64,000 nt of DNA, taken from assembly GCA_012295225.1 (NCBI GenBank), contig WMKK01000007.1, forward strand, positions 373,231 to 437,230. The letters run 5' to 3'. Within the stretch, counting starts at the first letter, position 1. Each line of letters opens with the position of its first letter. The stretch comes from Ostreococcus mediterraneus (taxonomy: Eukaryota; Chlorophyta; Mamiellophyceae; Mamiellales; Bathycoccaceae). The notes beneath the pieces were generated by a model that was not told where the DNA came from, did no database searches, and saw nothing but the letters and a program-made list of their open reading frames with translations. The position numbers were made by a program, and so were the translations under genes. Of the stretch, positions 48,601-56,932 are shown one piece after another.

Positions 48601-48954
48601 GCACGCGCGTCTTGTGCAGTCGTCGCGCTTAATTCACCCGGCGCCAACTATCGCGCGGTGTGGTCGTTGACGAAGAACTTTCCAAACGTCCAAACGTACG
48701 TGCGCGCGAGAGATGTCGAAGGTGGTTTAGTGCTCGAAAAAGCCGGCGCCAAGGCTGTGGTGCCAGAAACACTTGAACCTGCACTTCAACTCGCCGCGGC
48801 GCTCTTGCGCGAAACGAAGATGCCGGCGGATGATATCACCGTCGCCATCGACACGTACCGCCGCAACCACCTCAAGGATCTGCAGTCTACGCAAAAACTT
48901 AGCGTAAACTACAGACAAAGCATGGATGAAGGTTTCGCGCCGAATTCCGTGTAA
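45691..48954 (+). CDS. KEA: Plastid K+/H+ antiporter of the KEA1/KEA2 type
   Basis: 1087 residues. It exchanges K+ for H+ at the plastid inner envelope and affects plastid volume and stromal pH. A transit-like N-terminus (residues about 1-80) precedes a long acidic coiled coil (about 95-380; AKLKEELKENVRKVEKAQQE), as in plant KEA1/2. The CPA2 transporter domain (about 505-885, some 12 helices) has GFLLGGALVGPFGLGII, FGVVFLLFNIGLELS and SSTAVALQVLADRGE. The C-terminal RCK/KTN domain has GHVILAGYGRNGRIVGEIL, an NAD-binding GxGxxG-like motif. One ambiguous base at 48354 lies in a Val codon of the linker before it and does not change the frame. Convergent with the RNF10-like gene. Confidence 0.93.
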   Translation: MTLALSSACRAASCATPIGASARTSRAERAARGACRGRLSARVRGVDVDVGARGAGRDRVAVGGGWVGAREARGARRGDACVFAGARDDSANMAALTADQASEIASEVAKLKEELKENVRKVEKAQQESEEAETKAKAMAEQALLATEAYQKDEELALSAMNSTEDCGKSVIEAKVGVDAAIVRLKRVEEAIARSELAPTDDTVSNSSAAVIDEKVLKKDANDESAKDVIASKMGLKAAPWWETEGLTLEEAESTAVEQLKAAEDLVKETEIELARREEFATEVAAKAKNSLEMSKNAHDRADEAMSKISVKMGAVLELNETINRIEKELAEKQRLVDGVMFDESAVATITRGVETDVKSKEDIKMEVKEELADKRAAAAAEQAKKEPSTAVLKSKSSSKSLSAGYFTTSESAKSEEKDASAVLDKLKKIATAMLLFGSATLMLPAKPCATVRQRIGTSIVKVGSTAKSVTNSFRSEVNQFIERVVPESERKLAAHAAHEAAETGMTDVLWLLFTSVVAVQLVTKLPGGSPVLGFLLGGALVGPFGLGIITHVEQVKVLAEFGVVFLLFNIGLELSYQRLVSMAKYIFGLGSAQMALSTAVGTGVAVACGMAVPPAVIVGLGLAFSSTAVALQVLADRGESASRHGRATFSVLLFQDLTVVLVFMLVPLLAGPDSGSLTAIAGSLLKAIVKTGVAIGAIIGLGRLILRPVFDRVAKLRQAELMSATTLFVALGTSLLTQSLGLSMALGAFLAGLLLAETEFHLQVENDIAPFRGLLLGLFFMTVGMTIDPMTFTKSAFNIIAMMIGIVTAKIAVVAAVGPLFGLSVLNCVRAGMYIGPGGEFAFVTFAEAVRVGLFNPEIATQLNLAVVLTMAITPYLAEFGNKLKDXLQSADVASLQPNENEVDDLKGHVILAGYGRNGRIVGEILTQNLVPFVALDVRPEIVSEGRARDQNVYFGDAGSVEVLRAIGAARASCAVVALNSPGANYRAVWSLTKNFPNVQTYVRARDVEGGLVLEKAGAKAVVPETLEPALQLAAALLRETKMPADDITVAIDTYRRNHLKDLQSTQKLSVNYRQSMDEGFAPNSV

Positions 48955-49078
48955 GATGCTCACATGAGTATAGCGTAGATAGGTTTCTCCGTGTTCATAG
49001 CACAACGTTGTCGACAAACATTTCATTTTTTATTAAAAACGTGTGCCACTATCTCTACGACGACGTCGTCGCGCGGGC

Positions 49079-51105
49079 TCACCCAATTCTGAACAGGACC
49101 GTGCCCTTGTTCTTTCCTTTCTTCTTGCGCGACTCGTCGGTGGGTTCAGGAATGGTGAAGTCTGCGGCTGACGTCCTAGCGCCCCACACTGGCGCGCTCG
49201 CCGTCACGGGTTGCGGCGCCGCGCCGAGCGCAGGACCGAACCTGTCGCCTGTGTTGAAATTGAGGCTCGGCGCGTCCACGCCAGACGCGAAACCTCTCCC
49301 CACGACATTGCTAAATGACGTCCCTCTAGGCCCTTGCACGTGCGCCACTTCTTCATACATAGCCATGCGCTCGAGTTGTTCGGATTCTTCTTCTAAAAGC
49401 ATGCGCGCGAACGCAGCATCCATCGATGTATCCGCCCTCGGCGACGCCCCAAGCTCAGGCATCGCGTCTCGGATCGACTTTGAAAACGGCTGCGACTTTG
49501 CCTTGGCCAGCGCCTCGGCGCGAAGCTCTTTTGATTTACTCCTCGCCTCCGCCGCGCTCTTCTGCGCCCGTCGTTTCGCGCGCTGCCGTAATTCGCTCCC
49601 ACTCGCGCCGTCCAACACACGTTTGGGCACGTGCGGCGTCATGTCGAGCTCCACCATGACGTACTCAGTCGTCAGCGGAATGTGACGAATGTGCGCCGCG
49701 CGTCGACGGCTGTCCTCATCCTGGGTATTTCGCTCCATGTCCACCACGACGCCATCGATTTCGAGCGGAAGCGCGGCGTAGGATCCGTAGTGCTCGAGCA
49801 GCACGCGCATGCACGCGCCGTGGAGCAGCACTTGTTGGCCATCCGGGGATTGATAAAAATAATAGACGTCGGTGCGTTCGTTAGCGGCGCTGGACGGTTT
49901 CTTCGCTTCGTCCTCTGGTGCTGGGTCTGACGGTGGCGCGGCGGTGACGTTTGTTGGTGAAGATGGTGATGCCGGTGCGTCGCATATCGCCTCAGTCTCG
50001 TCGTCGTTCTCGTCCTCGTCATCGTCATCGTCATCGTCGATTTCATCTTCGTCGTCTGTAAACGCCGATTCCACGCGCACCTTTGATCCCGCAATGTACG
50101 CCATGTTCTTGCGAGCTGCCGGGAGTGCGGGGAACTGTGGCGCCGCCGGTGTAGGTTCTTTTGATAAAGGCGCCTCCAGTGCGGGCGCGACAACCCCTAC
50201 TGGGCGCGAACGCGGCGGAGGACACGGCGCGCCTTCGCTCATACATCGACGCTCAATCATGCGGTCGATGCGCCGACTCAACGCGTCAACAGATGCCAAC
50301 GCATACGGAAGCTCGGCGACGTCTGAGTGTTCCGTCAATACTGCAATGTACGATTCCAGCGATTCCAACTCTTGCGTCGCGATCGCAACCTCTTCATTGG
50401 TGAGTGTGTACTTTGCAAAGGCGTCGCAGCCGCAATCCGGCAGCGCGCGCGGCCATTCACCCGCGCGAGGCGGCGCCGTCACTTTAGCCGTCTTACGACC
50501 AGGCACGTGCGAATTTCTCTGTCTACACATGAGCACGAACTTTTGCACGTTCCCCACGCTCGTGGGATGAATCGCCCGGCGTCGAACGCTCCGTAAATCC
50601 GCCAATCGAATCTCCGTAAAACACATGGGACACTTTGCCGGCTTCCCATCCGAACGCGTGGTTAAAATATGCCGAGCAATGCATGGAAAACAAAACGAGT
50701 GCCCACACACCGTCATTTGCGGTGCCGTCGGGGCGTCGTCGAAACAAATCGGACACGACAGCGCATCCACCGACCCGCACTCAACCTGCACGACGTCTTC
50801 CCAGCTCACCATGTGGTCCGCGTCGTGCGCGCTCTTCCTCAAATCGGCGCTATCCGCCACGAGAAATCTAAAATTCGCCTGCAAAAACAGCTCCTTCTTA
50901 TACACCGCCGTACGCGCGCGCGCGCTGCCTTTCGCACCGACGCTACCTGCGCCGTACACGCCGCGCCGTCGCGTAGACTCGCGTTCGCGCTCGCGCCGGG
51001 GCAGACTAAAGTTGAGCAAGAAATCCGCCCGCACCGCGCCCGCACCGCGCGACGCCCCGCCGCTCGCACCGCCGCTCGCACCGCCACTCCCGCCATCCCC
51101 GCCCG

Positions 51106-51137
<32 letters not shown>

Positions 51138-51301
51138 GCCGCACCGCGCCCGCGCGCACCGCGTCCGCGTCCTCCATCGCTCGGCGCCAACGTCACCGTC
51201 GACGTCGACGCCGCGCGAGACGGCGCGAACGGCGCCGCCGTGACGCGCAGCGACGTCGACGCACCGTCCGCGACGCCGTCGGCTGCCGCGTCGCGCGACA
51301 T
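49079..51301 (-). CDS. RNF10: RNF10-like RING E3 ubiquitin ligase
   Basis: 740 residues. RNF10/MAG2-type proteins ubiquitinate stalled ribosomes in animals and yeast. The first 100 residues are Gly/Arg/Ala-rich (many RG repeats), which may bind RNA. The conserved block YKKELFLQANFRFLVADSAD, then VSWEDVVQVEC, leads into the RING finger: CPICFDDAPTAPQMTVCGHS, FCFPCIARH and KCPMCFTEIRLADL. The middle carries acidic stretches (DDEDEIDDDDDDDEDENDD). The family C-terminus FSNVVGRGFASGVDAPSLNF is intact. Length is close to the human protein (811). It is divergent from the LIM gene, with 105 bases between starts. Confidence 0.9.
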
Positions 51302-51406
51302 TGTCGTCGTCGACGACGCTACAGCGCGCCAAAGTCTGTGGCCTCATCCGAGCTCCACCTCACACACCGTCGCACCGCGCGTCGCCGTCCGCGTCGAGCG
51401 CGCGCC

Positions 51407-52378
51407 ATGCACGCATCGACGGTGTGTGTGTGTTGCCAGCAGTCGGCGTACGCCGCGGAGTCCGTGGACGTCGACCAGAGGCGGTATCACCGAGGCTGTT
51501 TTAAATGCGCGACGTGCAACGTCAAGCTGTCGATGGCAAACTTTATCCTCGTCGACGGCGGCGTGTACTGCCGGACGCACGGGGTGTCGAAAACCGTGCA
51601 CGTGAAGCCGCACGTTGATGCGCGGGCGAACTTTATCGCGAGTTATGTGCGCGAGACGAGCGGTGTGGGTGGAGACGCGCGCGCGTCGGTTGGGCTCGAG
51701 CGCGAAGCGTCGGCGAGTCCGCAGTCGGCGAGTCCGAACGCGCGGAAGATGAATACGATTGCGATGTTGACGCGAAGTGCGTGTGCGAGATGTGGCAAGG
51801 CGGCGTATCCGATTGAGTCTGTGGATGTGGATGGCGCGACGTGGCATAAGGCGTGTTTTAAGTGTAAAACGTGCGCGTGCACGTTGACGTTGAGCACGTT
51901 TGTGACGTCAAATGGTGAATTATATTGTCGAAAGGACGTGCCGAAGACGAAAGCGACGGTTGGTGTGAGTGTTGTGGGTGCAAAGAGTACGCCGGCGTCG
52001 CCCGCACGCGCTGTGGCGGTGGCGGTGGCGCCGCTTGAACCTGACGTCGGCGTTGAACGAGCCGCGACTGACGCAATCGACGGCTCGGACGACGAAGACC
52101 AAAAGAAAGACCAAGACGAGGACGAGGACGACGAAAAGAGCGACGCAATCGCCGATCCCGAGGACGTCGTCGACGTCGACGCGAAGACGCCCATGGTTGA
52201 AATCACGAACGATGCCGAGCCCGTGATGCGCGGCGACGCGTTGTTTGAAAAGAACGCGGGCGAGGACGACGAGGCGGCTGACGCCGTGGACGAACTCACC
52301 GAGCACATTGCCGAGGTTAAAGTCGCACCGGCACCGAACGGTAAGAAAAAGAAAAAGAATCGAGGCGGTCGAAAGTAA
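51407..52378 (+). CDS. Two-LIM-domain protein with acidic tail
   Basis: 323 residues from the ATG at 51407. LIM 1 (about 7-60): CVCCQQSAYAAESVDVDQRR, YHRGCFKCATCN, and YCRTH. LIM 2 (about 127-180): CARCGKAAYPIESVDVDG, WHKACFKCKTC and YCRKD. Each keeps the eight Cys/His ligands of a double zinc finger. The arrangement resembles plant WLIM / animal CRP proteins, which bundle actin, although the spacer and the ligand-rich first halves differ. The C-terminal third is acidic (DDEDQKKDQDEDEDDEKSD) and ends in a Lys/Arg-rich tail (GKKKKKNRGGRK). Actin binding is a family-based guess. Confidence 0.85.
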   Translation: MHASTVCVCCQQSAYAAESVDVDQRRYHRGCFKCATCNVKLSMANFILVDGGVYCRTHGVSKTVHVKPHVDARANFIASYVRETSGVGGDARASVGLEREASASPQSASPNARKMNTIAMLTRSACARCGKAAYPIESVDVDGATWHKACFKCKTCACTLTLSTFVTSNGELYCRKDVPKTKATVGVSVVGAKSTPASPARAVAVAVAPLEPDVGVERAATDAIDGSDDEDQKKDQDEDEDDEKSDAIADPEDVVDVDAKTPMVEITNDAEPVMRGDALFEKNAGEDDEAADAVDELTEHIAEVKVAPAPNGKKKKKNRGGRK

Positions 52379-52915
52379 GTTGTGCGCGCTAAAAATAGTA
52401 ACAATGTAATGTACATCCCGCGTGTCTTGTCGCGTGACTTGTCGCGTAACTGTTTTTTTTTATAATTTGGCGTTTTCAACGCAACTTGTAGCGCAGCCGC
52501 GCAGCAAAGAGGATGAGCTCATGAACTCGCGCGAAGCGGAAGTATAGGGACTGTCTGAAGTACGCCAGAGATAACGGCTGCGAATGGAACGGGCTTGTCT
52601 AACATGCTGCACTGTTGTGCAATCATCGTGGCTATGAAATCTCTCATGTCCACGATCGATGCAAATAAGACGCGCGTTCCGGAGAACGAGTACTTGAAAA
52701 TGTGCGAGAAAGCGCAAACGATTTTTGAAACAACCATGATTCGCTGTTTTACTTATGATTTTCGTGTATGTTTGTAAGAATGCATTAGAATTTGTACTAA
52801 GAATAGTCCCGATGTAAAAGATTCGACGACGTACCGTCGTCGACGATGATGGTGCGCTCTTTCCCTAGGTTTTTTCCTACGTAGTGATACTCTCTTCCCG
52901 TTGTTGCCGCAAGAG
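52379..52915. other. 537-base intergenic region with no intact gene
   Basis: Lies between the LIM gene stop and the CK2 alpha stop (convergent), unusually long for this genome. Contains T-rich stretches, several short open frames on both strands (none longer than 85 codons) and a fragment resembling an ankyrin repeat (52525-52599). Confidence 0.5.
52525..52599 (+). pseudogene. Possible ankyrin-repeat remnant
   Basis: The + frame from 52525 to the TAA at 52600 encodes a stretch including YRDCLKYARDNGCEWNG. This matches the second helix and turn of the ankyrin repeats typical of protist genes (C-L-K-Y-A-x-x-N-G-C-x-W). There is no start codon or repeat neighbour in frame, and stops follow at once. 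It looks like a decayed piece of an ankyrin gene. A short chance match remains possible. Confidence 0.35.
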
Positions 52916-53935
52916 CTACTTTTGCGTTCTGAGCACGTCGAAGAACGGATGCGCTTGCGCATCTTTAGCCGTGATGCGCTCAGCGTGGTCATAGCGCAGG
53001 AGCTTGTCCAAGAAATCAATAGCCTCCGCGCTCACCAAGTGTTGATTTTCAGCAGAAATGTACTTGCTCCACGGCTTGCGAGTGTGTCGCCCGATGAGAG
53101 CTTCAAAGTTTGGATCGAGCTCGATGCGATACTTGTTCAAGTACGCGTACAACTCATCCGTCCCCAAAACCTTTGCAATGCGTACCAACTGGTCATAGTT
53201 GTCGTGACCCGCGAAAAATGGTTCTTTTCTAAAGATCATACCCGCAAACATGCACCCAAGACTCCACATGTCGAGCGAGTAGTCGTAATCTTGTAAATCC
53301 ACCAATAACTCTGGACCCTTGAAGTACCTGGACGCGACGCGCACGTTGTACTCCTTACCCGGGTGGTAAAACTCCGCCAACCCCCAATCAATCAAACGCA
53401 ACTCTCTTTTGGAGTGATCAATCATCACGTTATGCGGCTTGACGTCGCGATGCATGATGCCTTGCGAATGGCAAAAATCAAGCGCCTTGAGCAACTCGTG
53501 AATGTAGTACCGAATGTCGTAATCGGTCAGCGTCGGATACAAAACCTTGAAATCCGTATTGTTGACGTACTCAAAAATTAAACTTGGCGTCTTCGTCGTC
53601 GGTTCACGCACAATGTCTAACAACTTGATCACATTCACGCCCCCAGTAAGATTTTGTAAAATCTTGATCTCGCGCTTAATTTTCTTCTTCTTCACCGGTT
53701 TCAGAATCTTAATAATACACTTCTCCCCGTGCGCGTTTCGCCCTTCAAAAACCTCAGAGTACTTCCCTCGCCCCACTTTCCTCACGACTTCATAATCATC
53801 CTGCTCGCCCCACTCCACCGTGAGCGCTTCGTAGTCCCAGTACTCGCGCGGCTTTTCGTCGTTGGCGTGCGCGTACACCGCCGACAGCGACGCCGCCGCG
53901 TCCCGTCGAATCGCCTTACCGATGCGCGTCGACAT
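52916..53935 (-). CDS. CK2A: Casein kinase II catalytic subunit alpha
   Basis: 339 residues. Acidophilic Ser/Thr kinase, nuclear and cytosolic, and in Ostreococcus known to act on the circadian clock. Hallmarks: glycine loop GRGKYSEV, the basic cluster [11 protein letters not shown] that recognises acidic substrates, catalytic HRDVKPHN, the CK2-specific DWG in place of DFG ([20 protein letters not shown]), and [10 protein letters not shown]. The C-terminal [12 protein letters not shown]-like end ([15 protein letters not shown]) is complete. The N-terminal 25 residues ([20 protein letters not shown]) are slightly longer than usual but not clearly a targeting signal. Confidence 0.97.
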   Translation of the reverse strand: MSTRIGKAIRRDAAASLSAVYAHANDEKPREYWDYEALTVEWGEQDDYEVVRKVGRGKYSEVFEGRNAHGEKCIIKILKPVKKKKIKREIKILQNLTGGVNVIKLLDIVREPTTKTPSLIFEYVNNTDFKVLYPTLTDYDIRYYIHELLKALDFCHSQGIMHRDVKPHNVMIDHSKRELRLIDWGLAEFYHPGKEYNVRVASRYFKGPELLVDLQDYDYSLDMWSLGCMFAGMIFRKEPFFAGHDNYDQLVRIAKVLGTDELYAYLNKYRIELDPNFEALIGRHTRKPWSKYISAENQHLVSAEAIDFLDKLLRYDHAERITAKDAQAHPFFDVLRTQK

Positions 53936-54290
53936 CTCGCTCGCGCGCGCAACTCACTTCGCGCCGTGCGCACGCGCCGCGCACGACGCCGCCTTCCGCG
54001 TGACGACGACGACGAGTTTCAACGACGAATCGCCGCGACAAAGGTTTACCCTCGCGCCAACGACCTCCGCGCGCCCTCCCTCGCGCGCACGCGCCCCCGT
54101 TCGGGCCACGACCGCGCGCTGCGCTCGCGCGCGATGTCTCTGCGCGTCTCGTGCGACGTGCGCGCGCGAACCACCGTGCGGGTCGCGTCGCGTGCGTCGG
54201 ACAATGCCGCGGGATCACGCGCGCGCATGCGACATCGAGATTAAGTCTCGCCAGTGTTCGACGCGTTCGCGGCGCGCATCGCGGTGCGCG
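53936..54290. promoter_or_regulatory. Divergent intergenic region, CK2 alpha and TRAPPC13
   Basis: About 355 bases, uniformly GC-rich with many CGCG runs. The TRAPPC13 frame stays open upstream to 53862, so its start could be earlier. Nothing else recognised. Confidence 0.35.
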
Positions 54291-55823
54291 ATGCAGGCGA
54301 ACGATGCGTCGAATGTATTGCGCGTGACGCCTGCATCTGGAGACGCGAGCGCGAGCGCGCCGACGTGTGCATTTCGCGTCATGCGGTTGCGCGCGGCATC
54401 GTACGAGCACCGCGGCGCGCACGGCGTGGACGACGTCGGGCTGTGTGCGCGCGATTTCGACGTCGATCGAGAACGAGGTGGGGGTGTTCATGGTGATGCG
54501 CGCGCGGATGGCGCGCGAGAGGCGTCGACGTCGGCGGGTGGGGGAGATACGCTGGTGTGGGGGCGCGCGCGCGCGTCGAGCGGCGAGTTGGCGTTGCCGC
54601 AATCTTTTGGCGCGGTGAGTCTGGGTGAGACGTTTACGTCGTTCGTGACGTTTGGTAATTTTAGTTCAAATGTCAACGCAATCGTGCGCGAGGTTGGGTT
54701 GAAGGTTGAGTTGCAATCGGAGCGACAGCGCGTGACGTTGTACGACGGGACGAAGACGCCGGGCCCGGCGTTGCGACCGGGTGAAAAGATGGATTTGATC
54801 GTCACCAAGGATTTAAAAGAGCTCGGCGCGCACACGCTGGTGTGTTCGGCGACGTATTACGATGATAAGGGCGAGCGGAAGTATTTACCGCAGTATTTCA
54901 AGTTTAAAGTTGCAAATCCGTTAAACGTGCGCACAAAAGTCAGACTGGCGCCGCGCGGGCGGGCGATGTTGGAAGTGTGCATTGAAAACGCGACGAGGAG
55001 CGCGTTGTTGCTCGAAAACGCGCGATTTGACGCTGTTGATGGAATTCAGTCGCGAGCTATGTCGCCTGAATGTGGTGGGTATGCCGTGCGCTTCGTAGGC
55101 GATGAAAACGGCGACGAAAGCGGCGGTTTACCGTCGCTCGGCTCGCGCGCCGTGTATCAGCTCGAACCTTCCACTGGCGCGGCGCATTACTTGTTTGAAA
55201 TTAAGCGCGACGTGAATAGTGCCGATGCAGACGAGGCGTTCGATCCGAAAACTCCGCTCGGGAAGCTCGAACTGCGGTGGCGCGGAAGCATGGGCGATCC
55301 CGGTCGGTTGCAGACGCAAATCATCGTCGCCGGCGGCGCCGGAACCACGGATCCGCGTCCTACGACGGCGAAAATCACCCAGCGCGTGCTCGTGCACCCA
55401 AGACCTATTGATGACGCAGACGTGAGCACGGTGTACGTCGAACAACCGTTCGTGTTACGCGTCACGATTGAAGGATTAGCCGAAAACGCCGAAGATGCGA
55501 CTCGAGCCTACGTCTTGCGCGTCAAAGACGTCGCCTCGGGCGTCTTCATCGACGGCCCTCGATCGTACGCTGTCGGCGCCGTCGCTCGCGGGTCAACGCG
55601 TGATGTCGACATATCATGCGTCGCCTTGGGCTCGGGCGTCCAGCAATGTCCCACGCTCGCTTTGGTCGGAGCGCTCGACGACGCCGTCGCGCACGCGCCG
55701 CCCGCGCTTCACATCTTCGCCATTCGCGCATCGCCTAAATCGTCTGCACACGCAGTCACGGCAAACGCACCCACGGCGACGGTCGTCGACGCACCACCGC
55801 CCGCGCATAGTCCCGCGTCGTGA
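54291..55823 (+). CDS. TRAPPC13: TRAPPC13 (DUF974) trafficking complex subunit
   Basis: 510 residues from the ATG at 54291, picked because the family core begins soon after with FRVMRLRAASYEHRG. TRAPPC13 is a subunit of metazoan and plant TRAPP III-type tethering complexes on Golgi and autophagy membranes. Conserved: ELALPQSFGAVSLGETFTSF, VNAIVREVGLKVELQSERQR, LKELGAHTLVCSATYYDDKG and FKFKVANPLNVRTKVR. The domain is built of immunoglobulin-like beta sandwiches. The acid/Gly-rich N-terminal 100 residues vary. The ORF is open further upstream, so the start is uncertain by up to 143 codons. Confidence 0.85.
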   Translation: MQANDASNVLRVTPASGDASASAPTCAFRVMRLRAASYEHRGAHGVDDVGLCARDFDVDRERGGGVHGDARADGAREASTSAGGGDTLVWGRARASSGELALPQSFGAVSLGETFTSFVTFGNFSSNVNAIVREVGLKVELQSERQRVTLYDGTKTPGPALRPGEKMDLIVTKDLKELGAHTLVCSATYYDDKGERKYLPQYFKFKVANPLNVRTKVRLAPRGRAMLEVCIENATRSALLLENARFDAVDGIQSRAMSPECGGYAVRFVGDENGDESGGLPSLGSRAVYQLEPSTGAAHYLFEIKRDVNSADADEAFDPKTPLGKLELRWRGSMGDPGRLQTQIIVAGGAGTTDPRPTTAKITQRVLVHPRPIDDADVSTVYVEQPFVLRVTIEGLAENAEDATRAYVLRVKDVASGVFIDGPRSYAVGAVARGSTRDVDISCVALGSGVQQCPTLALVGALDDAVAHAPPALHIFAIRASPKSSAHAVTANAPTATVVDAPPPAHSPAS

Positions 55824-55888
55824 TACTACTAGCCCATGTAACGCGAGCCTCGTGCGACTTTTGTCCCCACTCCGCGCCTCGTCCGTGG

Positions 55889-56776
55889 ATGCTATCACCC
55901 ACGACGACGCTCACCGCCGCCGCACGCCTCTCGCCGCTCGCACGCGCCGCCCAACGCACGTCGACGCCGTCGACGCGCGCGTGCGTCCGACTCACCGCCG
56001 TCCTCGCGCGTCCGCGTCGCGCGACGAGCGTCGATCCACAACCGTTGACAGTCATGGCTGCCGCACGCAAAACATCGTCGACGACGCGCCGCGCGCGCGG
56101 TGCTCGGGGAAAAACGTCCGCGGCGAACGACGAGGCGGCGCGCTACGGGCTCGCGGGCGCGGAAAAGGGCACCACGCTCACGTGGTTGCCGACGTTTTTG
56201 ACGCTGGCGCGCGTCGTCGCCGTCCCGGCGCTCGCTGGGGTGTACTATTCGGATATCCCTCACGCCGCGGTCATCGCGGGCGTGATGTTCATGTTGGCTG
56301 CGTTTACGGATTGGCTTGACGGGTATCTTGCGCGCAAGCTCAAGGCGAGCAGCGCGTTCGGGGCATTTTTGGACCCAGTGGCGGATAAGTTGATGGTGGC
56401 GGCGTCGTTGTGTTTGTTGTGCACGCGCGCGCCGGCTGGCGTCGCGCCCTGGGCCGTGGCGCTGCCGTCGATCGTGATTATTGGGCGTGAGATTACCATG
56501 AGTGCGTTGCGCGAGTGGTGCGCGGCGAAAGGCGGGGAGGCGCACGCAGCGGTCAAGGTGAATAACCTTGGCAAGTATAAGACGGCGACGCAAATGGTGG
56601 CGTTGACGGTGTTGTTGCTCGTTCGCGACGGGTCTTCGTGGTTTGCCAACGGCGCGTATAACGATGCGTTGGTGAATGGTGGAGTGTATTGCCTTTGGGT
56701 ATCCGCCGTGCTCGCGTTGGTGAGTTTGTGGGTGTATATGTCGGGCGTTATCGGCATAATGATGGCTTCGGACTAA
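55889..56776 (+). CDS. PGP1: Phosphatidylglycerophosphate synthase, organelle-targeted
   Basis: 295 residues. Makes phosphatidylglycerol phosphate from CDP-diacylglycerol and glycerol-3-phosphate; phosphatidylglycerol is needed by thylakoids and for mitochondrial cardiolipin. The CDP-alcohol phosphotransferase motif D-G-x2-A-R-x8-G-x3-D-x3-D is complete in DWLDGYLARKLK then SSAFGAFLDPVADK. LPTFLTLARVVAVPALAGVY precedes it, and about six helices follow. GREITMSALREW and VNNLGKYKTATQM match bacterial PgsA. The first 90 residues (MLSPTTTLTAAARLSPLARA) are a transit peptide, so one gene may serve plastid and mitochondrion. It follows TRAPPC13 by only 65 bases on the same strand. Confidence 0.93.
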   Translation: MLSPTTTLTAAARLSPLARAAQRTSTPSTRACVRLTAVLARPRRATSVDPQPLTVMAAARKTSSTTRRARGARGKTSAANDEAARYGLAGAEKGTTLTWLPTFLTLARVVAVPALAGVYYSDIPHAAVIAGVMFMLAAFTDWLDGYLARKLKASSAFGAFLDPVADKLMVAASLCLLCTRAPAGVAPWAVALPSIVIIGREITMSALREWCAAKGGEAHAAVKVNNLGKYKTATQMVALTVLLLVRDGSSWFANGAYNDALVNGGVYCLWVSAVLALVSLWVYMSGVIGIMMASD

Positions 56777-56932
56777 GCGACGCCGCCGACGACGAAATGT
56801 TTTGGTGTTTTAATAAATACTCCGCGATGTGAGTGACTATCGTTACAAACTATACTGGCCTAGCGTTTCATTCGTGATACAACGTGCGCCACTACAATCG
56901 TGCGCTAATGTTTGTTATCGCTCTGCGCGCCG

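Noticed and set aside
46759-52075. ACTGAC copies at about 46759 and 52069 as intron signals
   Set aside because: Both sit inside well-conserved or continuous coding frames (KEA, LIM protein), with no acceptor whose use would improve the protein.
52519-52737. Minus-strand 72-codon ORF with protein-like composition
   Set aside because: No recognisable domain, and it overlaps the + strand ankyrin-like fragment. Not supported.
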